From positions 4,235,001 to 4,299,000 of the forward strand of contig NZ_CP090349.1 in the NCBI RefSeq assembly GCF_021398735.1: a stretch of 64,000 nucleotides of DNA, given 5' to 3'. The first letter of the stretch is position 1, and each line of letters begins with the position of its first letter. Shown here in pieces: positions 33,441-45,011 of this stretch. A program made the translations under genes and the position numbers. The notes under the pieces were generated by a model. That model saw only the letters and a list, made by a program, of their open reading frames with translations. It was not told where the DNA came from and searched no databases. Source of the stretch: Methylobacterium oryzae. GTDB taxonomy: Bacteria; Pseudomonadota; Alphaproteobacteria; Rhizobiales; Beijerinckiaceae.

Positions 33441-33783
33441 ACCCTCGGCGCTGCGCCGGACGCTGCTCCCGCGTCGGGATCCGGAGCCGGCGCGCCCGCG
33501 ACCCCGGCACCGTGGGAGGCGCGCGCGGCCTGCTTTTCCACGCCTAAGCTCCTGGACGCGAACGGAATCCTGTCTCAGATCCAGATTTTACGCCTGGTCC
33601 GGACGGGTCTGATCCTTTCGAGACCAGCTCGTCGCTGTTCGACCGGGCGGATCCGCCGATCCGCGCGAGAGTAAGCCGGTGGAATCACCGTCAGAATACA
33701 TGATTCAACGCATTGAGCGGCCGGAACACGTCTGCTAGCTAGGCCGCAATCCGGAACAGACGGAAATTATTGGAGGACGCCCG
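33441..33783. promoter_or_regulatory. Upstream region of the lactate permease gene (343 bases)
   Basis: No gene seen. It contains a short dyad CGGTG-GAAT-CACCG (33677-33690), a promoter-like TTGAGC (33713-33718) with 17-base spacing to TAGCTA (33736-33741), two CCGGAACA copies at 33721 and 33751, and the strong ribosome site GGAGGA (33772-33777) six bases before the GTG start. This is the sort of leader expected for separate, regulated expression of lldP. Confidence 0.45.
33713..33741 (+). promoter_or_regulatory. Candidate promoter for lldP
   Basis: TTGAGC and TAGCTA separated by 17 bases. It resembles a weak sigma-70-type promoter. The start of transcription would lie about 35 bases upstream of the GTG start codon. 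Confidence 0.35.
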
Positions 33784-35520
33784 GTGCAAACCTGGAACCA
33801 GGTTTACGACCCGTTCGGGAGCCCGTGGCTCTCGACGCTCGCCGCTTCAGTGCCGGTCATCGCACTGCTCGCCATGATCGCCAGCGGGCGCGTGAAGGCC
33901 CATATCGCGGCGGTCATCGCCCTCGGCCTCGCCATGCTGGTGGCCATCGTCGGCTTCGGCATGCCGACCGATCTCGCCACCCGCGCCGCCATCCTCGGGA
34001 TGGTCACGGGCTTCTTCCCGATCGGCTGGATCATCCTCAACGTCATCTTCCTCTACCGGCTCACGGTGGAGAAGGGCTGGTTCGCGATCCTGCAACAGTC
34101 GGTGGCGGGCATCACCGCGGACCGACGCCTCCAGCTGCTCCTGGTGGCCTTCGCGTTCGGCGCCTTCTTCGAGGGCGCGGGCGGCTTCGGCACGCCGGTC
34201 GCCGTCACGGGCGCGATCCTGATCGGCCTCGGCTTCTCGCCGCTCGCCGCGTCCGGCCTGTCGCTGATCGCCAACACCGCGCCGGTGGCCTTCGGGGCGC
34301 TCGGCGCGCCGATCCAGGGCCTCGCCTCGGTCACCGGCTACCCGCCCGAGATCCTCGGCGCGATGATCGGCCGGCAGCTGCCGCTGTTCTCGCTGATCGT
34401 GCCGTTCTGGCTGATCTGGGTGTTCGCGGGCTTCCGCGGCATGATCCGGGTGTGGCCGCCGATCCTGGTCTGCGGCGCCTCCTTCGCGGTCGCGCAGTTC
34501 CTGATCTCGAACTACGTCAACCCGTGGATCGTCGATATCGGCGCCTCGCTCGCCTCGATGCTCGCGCTGGTGCTGTTCCTGAAGGTCTGGCAGCCCAAGG
34601 AGATCTGGTCGTCGCCGGCCCTGCGCGGCCACGATCCGTCGCTCGCCGTCGCCGGTCCGCGGCCCGTGGCGCTCGGCGCCGGCGTGCCCGGCACGCCCCC
34701 GGTCCATACCGGCGCCCGCACCGCCTCGCAGGGCGAGATCCTGATGGCCTGGGTGCCGTGGATCATCCTGTCGATCGTCGTGGCCGTCTGGGGGACCGGC
34801 TGGTTCAAGGGCATCGTCAACCCGCTCTTCACCTGGAAATACGAGGTGCCGGGCCTGCACAACGTGATCATGAAGGTGCCGCCGGTGGTGGCCAAGCCGG
34901 TGCCGGAGGGCGCGGTCTTCCTGTTCACCTACATGTCGTACACCGGCACCGGCGTGCTGATCGCGGCGATCATCTCCGGCCTGATCATGCGGTTCTCGCC
35001 GCTGCGCCTCGTCACCGCCTACTTCGAGACCATCTGGGCCCTGCGCTACTCGCTCATCACCATCGCGGCGATGCTCGCGCTCGGCGTCCTCACCCGCTAC
35101 GCGGGCGTCGACGCCACGCTCGGGCTGGCCTTCGCGGGCACCGGCATCCTGTACCCGTTCTTCGGGACGCTGCTCGGCTGGCTCGGCGTGGCGCTCACAG
35201 GTTCCGACACGGCCTCGAACGTCCTGTTCGGCGGCCTGCAGCGGATCACCTCCGAGCAGCTCGGCCTCTCGGGCGTGCTGATGGCGGCGGCGAACTCGTC
35301 GGGCGGCGTGATGGGCAAGATGGTCGACGCCCAGTCGATCGTCGTCGCCTCCACGGCCACCGGCTATTTCGGCCAGGAAGGCAAGATCCTGCGCTTCGTG
35401 TTCTGGCACTCGATCGCGCTGGCCTGCCTCGTCGGGCTGTTCGTGATGCTGCAGGCCTACGTGCCGTTCTTCCAGCAGATGGTCATCGACCTGCCCGCGG
35501 CGGCGCCGGCCGCCCACTGA
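33784..35520 (+). CDS. lldP: L-lactate permease
   Basis: A 578-residue protein with about 12-14 membrane helices. Hallmarks are [56 protein letters not shown] and [19 protein letters not shown], plus the late [26 protein letters not shown] block and [22 protein letters not shown]. It imports lactate or glycolate by proton symport. It starts at GTG with a strong GGAGGA ribosome site. It is inserted between plsC and miaB without the lactate dehydrogenase genes that often accompany it. Confidence 0.93.
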   Translation: MQTWNQVYDPFGSPWLSTLAASVPVIALLAMIASGRVKAHIAAVIALGLAMLVAIVGFGMPTDLATRAAILGMVTGFFPIGWIILNVIFLYRLTVEKGWFAILQQSVAGITADRRLQLLLVAFAFGAFFEGAGGFGTPVAVTGAILIGLGFSPLAASGLSLIANTAPVAFGALGAPIQGLASVTGYPPEILGAMIGRQLPLFSLIVPFWLIWVFAGFRGMIRVWPPILVCGASFAVAQFLISNYVNPWIVDIGASLASMLALVLFLKVWQPKEIWSSPALRGHDPSLAVAGPRPVALGAGVPGTPPVHTGARTASQGEILMAWVPWIILSIVVAVWGTGWFKGIVNPLFTWKYEVPGLHNVIMKVPPVVAKPVPEGAVFLFTYMSYTGTGVLIAAIISGLIMRFSPLRLVTAYFETIWALRYSLITIAAMLALGVLTRYAGVDATLGLAFAGTGILYPFFGTLLGWLGVALTGSDTASNVLFGGLQRITSEQLGLSGVLMAAANSSGGVMGKMVDAQSIVVASTATGYFGQEGKILRFVFWHSIALACLVGLFVMLQAYVPFFQQMVIDLPAAAPAAH

Positions 35521-35545
35521 GGCCGGTTCGACCGCGACAGCCTCT

Positions 35546-35571
35546 GACCGGCCGCCCTCGGGCGGCCGGTC
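35546..35571 (+). terminator. Terminator after lldP
   Basis: GACCGGCCGCCC (35546-35557) pairs with GGGCGGCCGGTC (35560-35571), leaving a two-base TC turn, so in practice the stem is 11 bp with a 3-5-base loop; it is followed by GCGTTT. It lies 26 bases after the lldP stop and isolates lldP from miaB. Confidence 0.65.
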
Positions 35572-35675
35572 GCGTTTCGGGCGCCGCGACGGCCCCCGCG
35601 ATCCGTGCTACAGGCCGCGTGCCGGGCCCCGCGGGGCGGGTGCAAGGATCATCGGACGGTTCGGGACGGCGCGCG

Positions 35676-37013
35676 TTGAAGAAGGCTTTCGTCAAATCCT
35701 ACGGTTGCCAGATGAACGCCTACGACGCGGCCCGCATGGCCGACGTCCTCGGCGCCGAGGGCTACACGGCGACCGACACGGTCGAGGACGCGGACGTCGT
35801 CGTCCTCAACACCTGCCACATCCGCGAGAAGGCCGCCGAGAAGGTCTATTCCGAACTCGGCCGCCTGCGCGTGCTCAAGGGTGAGCGGAAGGCGCAGGGC
35901 CTCGACACGCGCATCGTGGTCGCGGGCTGCGTCGCCCAGGCCGAGGGCGCCGAGATCCAGGCGCGCCAGCCCGCCGTCGACGTGGTCGTCGGCCCGCAGA
36001 GCTATCACCGGCTGCCGGACCTGCTGGCGCGCTCCCGCGAGCGCCGCGTCGTCGACACCGAGTTCCCGGTCGAGGACAAGTTCGACCACCTGCCCCGCCG
36101 GCGGACGCTGGGTTCGTCGGCCTTCCTCACCGTTCAGGAGGGCTGCGACAAGTTCTGCGCCTTCTGCGTGGTGCCCTACACGCGGGGCGCGGAGGTCTCG
36201 CGCTCCGTGGCGGCGGTGCTCGCCGAGGCCGAGAAGCTCGCCGACGGGGGCGTCCGCGAGATCACGCTGATCGGCCAGAACGTCAACGCCTATCACGGCG
36301 ACGGCCCCGACGGCGCGCCCGCGGGCCTCGCCGACCTGGTGCGCGCGGTGGCGAAGATCCCCGGCATCGCGCGGATCCGCTACACGACGAGCCACCCGAA
36401 CGACTTCGACGACGCCCTGATCCGGGCGCACGCCGAGGTGCCGGCCCTGATGCCCTACCTGCACCTCCCGGTGCAGTCGGGCTCCGACCGGATCCTCGCC
36501 GCGATGAACCGCAAGCACACCGGCGACCAGTACCGCCGGCTGATGGACCGGATCCGCGCGGCGCGGCCCGACATCGCCCTGTCCTCCGACTTCATCGTCG
36601 GCTTCCCCGGCGAGACCGACGCGGACTTCGCCGAGACCCTGCGGCTCGTGCGCGACGTCGGCTTCGAGAGCGCCTTCTCGTTCAAGTACAGCCCGCGCCC
36701 CGGCACGCCGGCCGCCGACCGCACCGATCAGGTGCCGGAGGCCGTGATGGCGGCCCGGCTCGCCGAGCTGCAGGCGCTCCTCGACGGCCAGCGCCACGCC
36801 TATCAGCGGGCGGCCGTCGGCCGGGTCTTCGACGTTCTGGTCGAGAAGCCCGGGCGGCACCCCGGTCAGGTCGCGGGCAAGACGCCGCACCTGCTGGCCG
36901 TCCAGTTCGACGCCGCGCCTCACCATATCGGACAGGTCGTGCCCGTGCGGATCACCGAGGCAGGGTCCAACAGCTTGTTCGGGGAACTCGTCTCCGCGGC
37001 TGCGGCGGCGTGA
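35676..37013 (+). CDS. miaB: tRNA-2-methylthio-N6-dimethylallyladenosine synthase MiaB
   Basis: A 445-residue radical-SAM methylthiotransferase. The UPF0004 domain holds C11, C47 and C85 for one cluster; C157, C161 and C164 (CDKFCAFC) hold the SAM cluster; a TRAM domain ends the protein. It adds a methylthio group to tRNA position 37. The start is a TTG ([17 protein letters not shown]), matching the usual [14 protein letters not shown]. The frame is open far upstream inside lldP only by chance. First gene of the miaB-phoH-ybeY-corC-lnt series. Confidence 0.94.
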   Translation: MKKAFVKSYGCQMNAYDAARMADVLGAEGYTATDTVEDADVVVLNTCHIREKAAEKVYSELGRLRVLKGERKAQGLDTRIVVAGCVAQAEGAEIQARQPAVDVVVGPQSYHRLPDLLARSRERRVVDTEFPVEDKFDHLPRRRTLGSSAFLTVQEGCDKFCAFCVVPYTRGAEVSRSVAAVLAEAEKLADGGVREITLIGQNVNAYHGDGPDGAPAGLADLVRAVAKIPGIARIRYTTSHPNDFDDALIRAHAEVPALMPYLHLPVQSGSDRILAAMNRKHTGDQYRRLMDRIRAARPDIALSSDFIVGFPGETDADFAETLRLVRDVGFESAFSFKYSPRPGTPAADRTDQVPEAVMAARLAELQALLDGQRHAYQRAAVGRVFDVLVEKPGRHPGQVAGKTPHLLAVQFDAAPHHIGQVVPVRITEAGSNSLFGELVSAAAAA

Positions 37014-37050
37014 GGAGCGGAGCGGTCGGGATGATGGCGAGGATGGCGGC

Positions 37051-38153
<1,103 letters not shown>

Positions 38154-38157
<4 letters not shown>

Positions 38158-38639
38158 CCATGCCCCACGAGATCGACCTCGCCGTCGAGGACGCGCGCTG
38201 GGAGACGGCGGTTCCGGACCTCGAGGCCCTCGTCACCCGCGCCGTCGAGGCCGGGCTCGCCGTCGCCCCCGAGAGGCCGGACGGTCCCGTCGAGGTCAGC
38301 GTCCTGCTGACCGACGACGCCGCCGTCCGGGAACTCAACAGGACCTGGCGCGGCAAGGACAAGCCCACCAACGTCCTGTCCTTCCCGGCCGCCCCGCAGC
38401 CGCGGCATGCCGGGACCGCCGCGCCCCTCGGCGACGTGGTCCTTGCGTACGAGACCCTGGTGCGCGAGAGTGCGGAGCAGTCGAAGCCGCTCCAGAATCA
38501 CCTCGCCCACCTCCTCGTCCATGGCACCCTGCATTGTCTCGGTCAGGACCACGAGATCGGCGAGGCCGAGGCCGATGCCATGGAAGCCCTCGAGGTCGCG
38601 GCACTCGCGACCCTCGGCATCCCGGATCCCTATGCCTGA
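38154..38639 (+). CDS. ybeY: Endoribonuclease YbeY
   Basis: A 161-residue metalloprotein. The zinc site H123GTLH127CLGQDH133 is complete, and LNRTWRGKDKPTNVLSFP is the conserved substrate-side block. YbeY acts in 16S rRNA 3'-end maturation and ribosome quality control. The GTG start overlaps phoH; an ATG two codons on (38160) is an alternative. Stands in the usual order after phoH. Confidence 0.94.
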
Positions 38640-38675
38640 GCGCGCGACGTCCGAGCGACCCCAGACCCGAGAGAC

Positions 38676-39809
38676 ATGAGCAACGATCGAAGTCGCGGCG
38701 CGGCCCTGGCCGCGCCCAGTTCCACCGAGGGCGAGTCCCAGCACCGGGAGCCCTGGTACGACCGCCTGCTCCAGGCGCTCCATCTCAAGCCGCGCGATTC
38801 GCTGCGCGAGGGTCTTGAGGAGGCGCTGGCGGAGCCGGACGCCGGCGAGAGCGGCCTCACCCCACTCGAGCGCGTCATGCTCAAGAACGTCCTCGGCCTG
38901 CACAAGGTGCGCGTCGACGACGTGATGGTCCCCCGGGCCGACATCGTCGCCGTCTCGAACGACACGAGCCTCGGCGAGTTGCTCAAGCTGTTCCGCACGG
39001 CCGGCCATTCCCGGCTGCCGGTCTACGGCGAGACCCTCGACGATCCCCGCGGCATGGTCCACATCCGCGACCTCGTCGACCACATCGCCGCCAAGGCCGA
39101 GCCGGCCCGCCGCAGCGCGCCCGCCGTCTCGAAGCCCGCCGAGGTCGCGGCCGACGGCGCGGCGGACGCGCCGGCCGCGCCGCGCCCGCGCCGGCCGGCG
39201 TCGCGCCTGCCGCGCGGCCTGGACCTCGGCAAAGTCGACCTGACGACCACGCTGGCGGCGGCGCGCATCCAGCGGCCGGTCCTGTTCGTGCCGCCCTCCA
39301 TGCCGGCGATCGACCTGCTGGTGCGGATGCAGGCGACCCGCACCCACATGGCGCTGGTCATCGACGAGTACGGCGGCACCGACGGGCTGATCTCCATCGA
39401 GGATCTGATCGAGGTCGTGGTCGGCGACATCGAGGACGAGCACGACGTTGCCGAGGACAAGTACGTCCAGCGCGTCGAGGGCGAGGGCGAGGTCTTCGTG
39501 GCCGACGCGCGCACGCCGCTGGCCGAGGTCTCCGAAGTGACGGGCGTCGACCTCGTCGCGGCCGTCGGCGAGATGGCCGAGGAGATCGACACGCTGGGCG
39601 GCATGATCGTGACGCTGGCGGGCCGCGTCCCGTCGCGCGGCGAGCTGATCGCCGGCCCCGGGGACCTCGAGTTCGAGGTGCTCGACGCCGATCCGCGCCG
39701 CCTGAAGCGGCTCCGGTTCCACAAGGGCGCGGCGCGCATCGGCAACGTCGTGCCGCTCGCCCTGCCGCCGCCCGCGAACGCCCCGGTCGCCGAGACGCCG
39801 CACCCGTGA
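38676..39809 (+). CDS. corC: CorC/TlyC-type CBS-domain protein
   Basis: A 377-residue protein with a pair of CBS domains ([57 protein letters not shown] and [58 protein letters not shown]) and a C-terminal CorC_HlyC domain. An Ala/Pro-rich insert of about 50 residues splits the CBS pair. The family binds Mg-ATP and is linked to Mg/Co efflux; it has no membrane spans here. Usual neighbour of ybeY and lnt. Confidence 0.9.
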   Translation: MSNDRSRGAALAAPSSTEGESQHREPWYDRLLQALHLKPRDSLREGLEEALAEPDAGESGLTPLERVMLKNVLGLHKVRVDDVMVPRADIVAVSNDTSLGELLKLFRTAGHSRLPVYGETLDDPRGMVHIRDLVDHIAAKAEPARRSAPAVSKPAEVAADGAADAPAAPRPRRPASRLPRGLDLGKVDLTTTLAAARIQRPVLFVPPSMPAIDLLVRMQATRTHMALVIDEYGGTDGLISIEDLIEVVVGDIEDEHDVAEDKYVQRVEGEGEVFVADARTPLAEVSEVTGVDLVAAVGEMAEEIDTLGGMIVTLAGRVPSRGELIAGPGDLEFEVLDADPRRLKRLRFHKGAARIGNVVPLALPPPANAPVAETPHP

Positions 39810-39819
39810 CGGTCGCGGC

Positions 39820-41529
39820 GTGACGGGTCTGGTGGACGGTTTCGCCCGGTCGCCCGCGGCGGCCGGCGCACCGATGCGCGGGCCGATCCCGGGTCCCATG
39901 TCCGATCCGGAGCGGGCGCGCGTCCCCGGCGCGGTGCTGGCGATCGCGCGCCTGACCGGCTGGCGCCGGCTCGGGTTGGCGTGGCTCGCCGGCGCCCTGG
40001 GCGCGCTGGCCATGCCGCCCTACGGGCTCCTGCCGGCGCTCGCGGTCTCCCTGACGGTCGCGGTCTGGCTGCAGGACGGGGCTGCGGCCGGTCGGACGAC
40101 GGTCCGGAGATTCGCGCCCTGCTTCCTCATCGGCTGGGCCTGGGGCTTCGGCTACCTCACCGCCGGTCTCTGGTGGCTGGGCCAGGCCTTCCTGGTCGAG
40201 GCCGACGAGTTCCTCTGGGCCCTGCCGCTGGGCGTGATCGGCCTGCCCTTCGTCCTCGGCCTGTTCTACGGCGCCGGTTTCGGCGCCGCGGGCCTGCTCT
40301 GGGGGCGGGGCGCGGCGCGGATCGCCGCCCTGGCCTTCGGGCTCGGCGCGGCCGACTGGCTGCGCGGCCACCTGTTCACGGGATTCCCCTGGAACACCCT
40401 CGGGATGGCGCTGGCCCAGAACCTCTGGCTGATGCAGGGGGCGGCGGCGATCGGGCTCTACGGCCTGGGCATCCTGGCCGCGCTGGTCTGCGCGGCGCCC
40501 GCGACGCTCGCCAGCGGCGCGAATCCGCGCGCCCGGTTCGGGCCGAGCGTCGCCGCCGCGATCGTGCTCGCCGGCCTGGCGCTCTACGGGGCCGAGCGGC
40601 TCGGTCCGCCCGACCCGGTGGTCGCGGGTGTCCGGCTGCGGCTCGTCCAGCCCAACCTGCCCCAGGACGCCAAGTTCAGGCCCGAGAACCGGGCCGACAT
40701 CGTCGACCGCTACATCGAGCTGAGCCAGCGCCCGACGGAGGCCGGTGCGCCGGAACCGACCCACATCGTCTGGCCGGAATCGGCCTTCCCGTTCCTGATC
40801 CAGCGCGACCCCGACGCCCTGGCCAAGGTGGCGGCCGGCCTCAAGCCCGGGCAGCACCTGATCACCGGGGCGGCGCGCGCCGAGGAGCCGCTGCCGGGCG
40901 AGCGCCTGCGCTTCTACAACGCCGTCCTGGTGATCGGCCCGGACGGCCGGATCTCCGACAGCTACGATAAGGTCCACCTCGTCCCGTTCGGGGAGTACCT
41001 CCCCGCGCCCCTCGACGCCGCCCTGCGGACCGTGGGGCTGCGCCAGTTCGTGGCGATCCCCGGCGGGTTCTCGGCCGGGACGCTCGCCGGGCAGCGGATC
41101 CTGACGGTGCCGGGCCTGCCGCCGGTCGCGGCGACCATCTGCTACGAGGCGATCTTCCCGGGCGCGATCCTGCCCGCCGGGCACGCCGCGCCGTCCCCGC
41201 AGCCGCCGGGGCTGATCCTGAACGTCACCAACGACGCGTGGTTCGGCGACACGCCGGGGCCGCGCCAGCACCTCGCCCAGGCGCGCCTGCGCGCCGTCGA
41301 GGAGGGTCTGCCGCTCGTGCGCGACGCCAATACCGGGATCTCCGCGGTGATCGACCCGCACGGCCGCGTCGTCGCCCGCACCGCGCTCGACACCGAGACC
41401 TGGCTCGACGCCGACCTGCCCGCCCGCATCGTCGGCGGCACGCTCTACGGTCAGTTCGGCGACGCCGCCTTCGCGCTGATGCTGGCCGCCTGCCTGGGCG
41501 GGGCCGTGATCGCGCGGCGGCGGCCGTGA
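39820..41529 (+). CDS. lnt: Apolipoprotein N-acyltransferase Lnt
   Basis: A 569-residue membrane protein with about seven spans and a periplasmic nitrilase-like domain. The triad E320 ([11 protein letters not shown]), K384 ([15 protein letters not shown]) and C441 ([11 protein letters not shown]) is present. Lnt adds the third acyl chain to lipoproteins. The start is the GTG, ten bases after corC. The stop overlaps the next gene (GTGA). Confidence 0.95.
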   Translation: MTGLVDGFARSPAAAGAPMRGPIPGPMSDPERARVPGAVLAIARLTGWRRLGLAWLAGALGALAMPPYGLLPALAVSLTVAVWLQDGAAAGRTTVRRFAPCFLIGWAWGFGYLTAGLWWLGQAFLVEADEFLWALPLGVIGLPFVLGLFYGAGFGAAGLLWGRGAARIAALAFGLGAADWLRGHLFTGFPWNTLGMALAQNLWLMQGAAAIGLYGLGILAALVCAAPATLASGANPRARFGPSVAAAIVLAGLALYGAERLGPPDPVVAGVRLRLVQPNLPQDAKFRPENRADIVDRYIELSQRPTEAGAPEPTHIVWPESAFPFLIQRDPDALAKVAAGLKPGQHLITGAARAEEPLPGERLRFYNAVLVIGPDGRISDSYDKVHLVPFGEYLPAPLDAALRTVGLRQFVAIPGGFSAGTLAGQRILTVPGLPPVAATICYEAIFPGAILPAGHAAPSPQPPGLILNVTNDAWFGDTPGPRQHLAQARLRAVEEGLPLVRDANTGISAVIDPHGRVVARTALDTETWLDADLPARIVGGTLYGQFGDAAFALMLAACLGGAVIARRRP

Positions 41530-42770
41530 GCGCGGACCGGGCGACCGCCAACCGGTTCCTGCTCGGCCTCGCGCTGATGCTGGTCGCGTTCAACCTGCGC
41601 CCGGCGCTGAGCACGGTCGGCCCCCTCCTGGCGACGATCCGGGACGGCACGGGGCTCGGCGCCGGCGGCGCCGCCATCCTCACGACGCTGCCGGTCCTGT
41701 GCCTCGGCATCGCCTGCGCGCTGGCCGCGCCGCTGATCCGCCGGATCGGGCCCGACCTCGCCGTGCTCGCCGGCTCGACCATCCTCGTCGCCGGCCTGAC
41801 GCTCCGCGGTCTCGGCGGCCTCGTGCCGCTCTTCGCCGGCACGGCGCTCGCGGCCATCGGGATCGGGCTCGACAACGTCCTGCTGCCGGCGCTGGTGAAG
41901 CGCGATTTCGCCGGCAACGGCGGCCTGATGACGGGCCTCTACACGATGACCCTGTGCCTCGGCGCGGCCGCGGGCGCCGGGGCCTCGGTGCCGGTGGAGC
42001 ACGCCCTCGGGGGCGGCTGGCCCTCCGCCCTGGCGATCTGGTCGCTGCCCGCGCTGGTGGCGGCCTTCGTGTGGATCCCGTTCGCCCGCCGGACCGCCTC
42101 GACCGCCGCGCCCTCGGCCGGGCGGCTGCTCCGCAACCCGCTCGCGTGGTGGGTGACGGGCTTCATGGGCCTGCAATCCTCGCTCGCCTACATCCTGTTC
42201 GGCTGGCTGCCGCTGCTGCTGCAGGGCCGCGGGCTGACGCCGCTGAATGCCGGGCTCTACGCCTCGCTGGCGACGCTGGTGCAGGCGCCGGGCGCCCTGC
42301 TCGTTGCCATGCTGGCGGCCCGCGCCCGCGACCAGCGCGCCTGGATCGTCGTGATACCCGGCCTGACGGCCGCCGCCTTCGTGGTCCTCGCCTTCGGGGC
42401 GGAGTCCCTGCGGATCCCCGCCGCCTGCGCGCTGGGCTTCGGAATCGGCGGCTGCTTCGGGCTGGGCCTGACCCTGATCGTGCTGCGCGCCGCGGACGCG
42501 GCGAGCGCCGCCGGCCTCTCGGCCATGGCGCAGGGCATCGGCTACACCTGCGCCGCGCTGGGGCCGCTGGTCTTCGGTCTCGCCCACGAGGCGACCGGCG
42601 GCTGGGCCGTGCCGGGCGCCCTGTTCGTCGGCATCACCGTCGCGGCGATCCTGATCGGGCTCGCCGCCGGACGCGACCGGAAGGTCAGCGCGGCCGAACC
42701 CGAGCCGCGGGATCCGGACGCTCAGCCGCTGACCGAACTCCAGCCGGCGAACCCGGCCAGCGGTTCCTGA
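41526..42770 (+). CDS. MFS transporter, CynX/NimT type
   Basis: A 414-residue protein with about 12 spans. FLLGLALMLVAFNLRPALSTVGPLL is the standard CynX/NimT family opening, and GLDNVLLPALVKRDFAGNGGLMTGLYT is a family block. Members handle cyanate, 2-nitroimidazole or small anions. The GTG start overlaps the lnt stop (GTGA), so it is co-translated with lnt; in related genomes a different gene usually follows lnt. The 3' end overlaps the convergent cupin gene by 49 bases. Confidence 0.85.
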   Translation: MSADRATANRFLLGLALMLVAFNLRPALSTVGPLLATIRDGTGLGAGGAAILTTLPVLCLGIACALAAPLIRRIGPDLAVLAGSTILVAGLTLRGLGGLVPLFAGTALAAIGIGLDNVLLPALVKRDFAGNGGLMTGLYTMTLCLGAAAGAGASVPVEHALGGGWPSALAIWSLPALVAAFVWIPFARRTASTAAPSAGRLLRNPLAWWVTGFMGLQSSLAYILFGWLPLLLQGRGLTPLNAGLYASLATLVQAPGALLVAMLAARARDQRAWIVVIPGLTAAAFVVLAFGAESLRIPAACALGFGIGGCFGLGLTLIVLRAADAASAAGLSAMAQGIGYTCAALGPLVFGLAHEATGGWAVPGALFVGITVAAILIGLAAGRDRKVSAAEPEPRDPDAQPLTELQPANPASGS

Positions 42771-43198
42771 TCGTAGCGGGCCATCAGGTCGGTCATCGCG
42801 GCGTCGTCGTCGAGCCGTCCCTCCGCGGCGAGGCGGGCCAGACCCTCGAAGAAGCCTTCGCGGCCGAGCGCCGGCGCGAAGCTCAGCGTGAAGCGCACCG
42901 GGCGGTCGCCGCGATTGGCGAAGGCGTGCGCGACGCCGGGCGGGATCAGCGCGAAGTCGCCGGGTCCGAGGTCGTGGTCGGCACCGTCGACGTGGAGCGC
43001 GAGCCGGCCCGCCTCGATCGAGAAGGTCTCGGTCAGTCGGGCGTGGCGATGCAGTCCCGCGCCCGGCGTCCGGGGATCCATCGCGACGCGGTAGATGCCG
43101 AGGCCGTCGGCCGTCTCGTCGCTGCGCGCGAGATAGGAGACCCGCATGCCGCCGATGACGGCGTTCGGGCCGGGCCCGCGGTGCACGACACTCGCCAT
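42722..43198 (-). CDS. Cupin-domain protein
   Basis: A 158-residue single-cupin protein: motif 1 is about GLHRHARLTETFSIEAGRLALHVDG and motif 2 is GPGDFALIPPGVAHAFANRGDRPVRF. His/Glu ligands for a metal (H, H, E and H in these blocks) are present. It could be a small dioxygenase, isomerase or ligand-binding protein; no function can be chosen. It overlaps the end of the MFS gene and lies just downstream of katA's terminator on the same strand. Confidence 0.8.
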   Translation of the reverse strand: MASVVHRGPGPNAVIGGMRVSYLARSDETADGLGIYRVAMDPRTPGAGLHRHARLTETFSIEAGRLALHVDGADHDLGPGDFALIPPGVAHAFANRGDRPVRFTLSFAPALGREGFFEGLARLAAEGRLDDDAAMTDLMARYDQEPLAGFAGWSSVSG

Positions 43199-43228
43199 CT
43201 TCGCCCCCGTCCGTTCCGCAAACGAGAA

Positions 43229-43256
43229 CCCCGCGCGGCCGGGTGACCGCGCGGGG
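43229..43256 (-). terminator. Terminator after katA
   Basis: CCCCGCGCGG (43229-43238) and CCGCGCGGGG (43247-43256) form a 10-bp stem with an 8-base loop. On the minus strand the sequence continues TTCTCGTTT, a modest T-rich tail. It is 28 bases after the katA stop. Confidence 0.65.
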
Positions 43257-43283
43257 CTGTGTCGATGAGCGCGCGCGCGAGGC

Positions 43284-44873
43284 TTACTCGGCGGCGACCC
43301 GGTGCGCCTGCGAGCCGTCGGTCAGGGTCTCGGACTGCAGGCGCTTGCCCGGCGCGGCGCGGCCCGGCAGCGGCGGCAGGGCCTTGGCCTTCTCCAGATC
43401 GATCCCGGCGCCCTCGGCGACGCGGCGGCCGTAATCCTCGTCGGCATGCCAGAAGTGCCAGACCATCCGCAGCTGGATCGGCTCGGGGCACTGCTTCATG
43501 TCGGCCACGAGGTTGGCGATCAGGTCGTCGCGCTCCCAATCCTGGAACGAGCGGTACCGGACGCCGGCCTGGGTGTAGTCGTCCTCGGTCCGCGAGGTCT
43601 GGTAGCGGCCGAGGCGGCCCTCCACCGGCTGGTGGTAGTCCTTGGCGGGCTTCGGCGCCTCGCGCAGGCCCTCGGCCAGCGTCGACGGCTCGTAGTTGAT
43701 GTGCTTGTTCGGGCCGGTGCCGTCGACCGTGTAGGCCATCTGACCGTCGCGCTGGTTCGAGTAGACCTTCACGCCGGGCTGCGGCGCGTTGATTGGCAGC
43801 TGGAGGTAGTTGGCGCCGACGCGGTAGCGCTGCGTGTCCGAGTAGGACAGCGTCCGCCCCTGCAGCATCTTGTCGTCCGAGAAGTCGATGCCGTCGACCA
43901 GCACGCCGGTGCCGAAGGCGGACTGCTCGACCTCGGCGAAGAAGTTGTCCGGCACGCGATCGAGCACCATGCGGCCCACCGGCAGCAGCGGGAACTGGTC
44001 GACCGGCCACAGCTTCGTGTCGTCCAGCGGGTCGAACGACAGGTGGTCGTTCGGGCCGTCCGGCATGATCTGGACGCAGAATTCCCACTCGGGGAAATTC
44101 CCGGCCTTGATGTTGTCGTACAGGTCACGGGTCGCGTGGCCGACATCCTTGGCCTGGATCTCGGAGGCCTGCTGCGAGGTCAGGTTGCGCACGCCCTGCT
44201 TCGGCTCCCAGTGGAACTTGCAGAGCACCGCCTCACCCTGGTCGTTGACCAGCTTGTAGGTGTTGACGCCCGAGCCTTCCATCTCGCGGTAATTGGCCGG
44301 GATGCCCCAGGGCGACTTCAGGTGCGTCACCATGTGGATCGACTCGGGGTGCTGGGCCACGAAGTCGAAGAAGCGCCACGCCTCCTGCCGGTTCGTCACC
44401 GGGTCCGGCTTGAACGCGTGGATCATGTCGGGGAACTTGATCGCGTCGCGGATGAAGAAGACCTTGAGGTTGTTGCCCACGAGGTCCCAATTGCCGTCGA
44501 CGGTCTTGAACTTGACCGCGAACCCGCGCGGGTCGCGCTCGGTCTCCGGGCTCTCCTTGGCGCCGGCGACCGTCGAGAAGCGCACGAACATCGGCGTCTT
44601 CACGCCGGTCTCGTTCAGCACGCGGGCGCGGGTGTACTTGGAGGCCGGCTCATCGCCGATCTTGCCGTAGGCCTCGAACCAGCCGTGGGCGCCGGCGCCG
44701 CGGGCGTGGACGACGCGCTCCGGGATCCGCTCGCGGTCGAAGTGGGTGATCTTCTCGATGAACTGGTAGTTCTCGAGCGTGGCCGGGCCCCGCTCACCGA
44801 CCGTGCGGGTGCTCTGGTTGTCGCGGACCGGATGGCCCTGGCGGGTGGTCAGGATCGGGCGTTGATCGCTCAT
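43284..44873 (-). CDS. katA: Monofunctional heme catalase
   Basis: A 529-residue clade 3-like catalase. Features are [18 protein letters not shown] with the distal His, [38 protein letters not shown] and the proximal heme Tyr block [13 protein letters not shown]. It dismutates hydrogen peroxide in the cytosol. The start is [16 protein letters not shown]; the frame continues upstream through the oxyR promoter, but those codons lie in non-coding DNA. It is divergent from oxyR, so OxyR is the probable activator. Confidence 0.95.
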   Translation of the reverse strand: MSDQRPILTTRQGHPVRDNQSTRTVGERGPATLENYQFIEKITHFDRERIPERVVHARGAGAHGWFEAYGKIGDEPASKYTRARVLNETGVKTPMFVRFSTVAGAKESPETERDPRGFAVKFKTVDGNWDLVGNNLKVFFIRDAIKFPDMIHAFKPDPVTNRQEAWRFFDFVAQHPESIHMVTHLKSPWGIPANYREMEGSGVNTYKLVNDQGEAVLCKFHWEPKQGVRNLTSQQASEIQAKDVGHATRDLYDNIKAGNFPEWEFCVQIMPDGPNDHLSFDPLDDTKLWPVDQFPLLPVGRMVLDRVPDNFFAEVEQSAFGTGVLVDGIDFSDDKMLQGRTLSYSDTQRYRVGANYLQLPINAPQPGVKVYSNQRDGQMAYTVDGTGPNKHINYEPSTLAEGLREAPKPAKDYHQPVEGRLGRYQTSRTEDDYTQAGVRYRSFQDWERDDLIANLVADMKQCPEPIQLRMVWHFWHADEDYGRRVAEGAGIDLEKAKALPPLPGRAAPGKRLQSETLTDGSQAHRVAAE

Positions 44874-44996
44874 GCGTACCGTCTCTCCGTACTGCGAAGG
44901 CTCTCGGTGGACAGCGGAGTCAGCCTGGAACCGTTCTGGTGAAGGGTTATGACCGGGGCGTGACCCCGAGGCAAATGCATCGTCACAAAGGTTCTG

Positions 44997-45011
44997 ATAG
45001 ACGCAGCCTAT
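44997..45011. promoter_or_regulatory. OxyR half-site dyad on the oxyR start codon
   Basis: ATAG (44997-45000) and CTAT (45008-45011) are separated by exactly seven bases, the dyad recognised by one OxyR dimer. The second half of the 4-element site (44975-44989) is only weakly matched. The dyad overlaps the ATG at 45010, consistent with autorepression, and lies about 123 bases upstream of katA. Confidence 0.6.

Noticed and set aside
33721..33760. GGAAC-type general-stress (EcfG) promoter before lldP and other small genes
   Set aside because: GGAAC occurs here and in some other leaders but no CGTT-like -10 was found at the right distance.
33825..37013. One 1062-codon open frame spanning lldP and miaB
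   Set aside because: The first part is an out-of-frame shadow of lldP with Arg/Gly/Pro-rich nonsense; only the MiaB part from 35676 is real.
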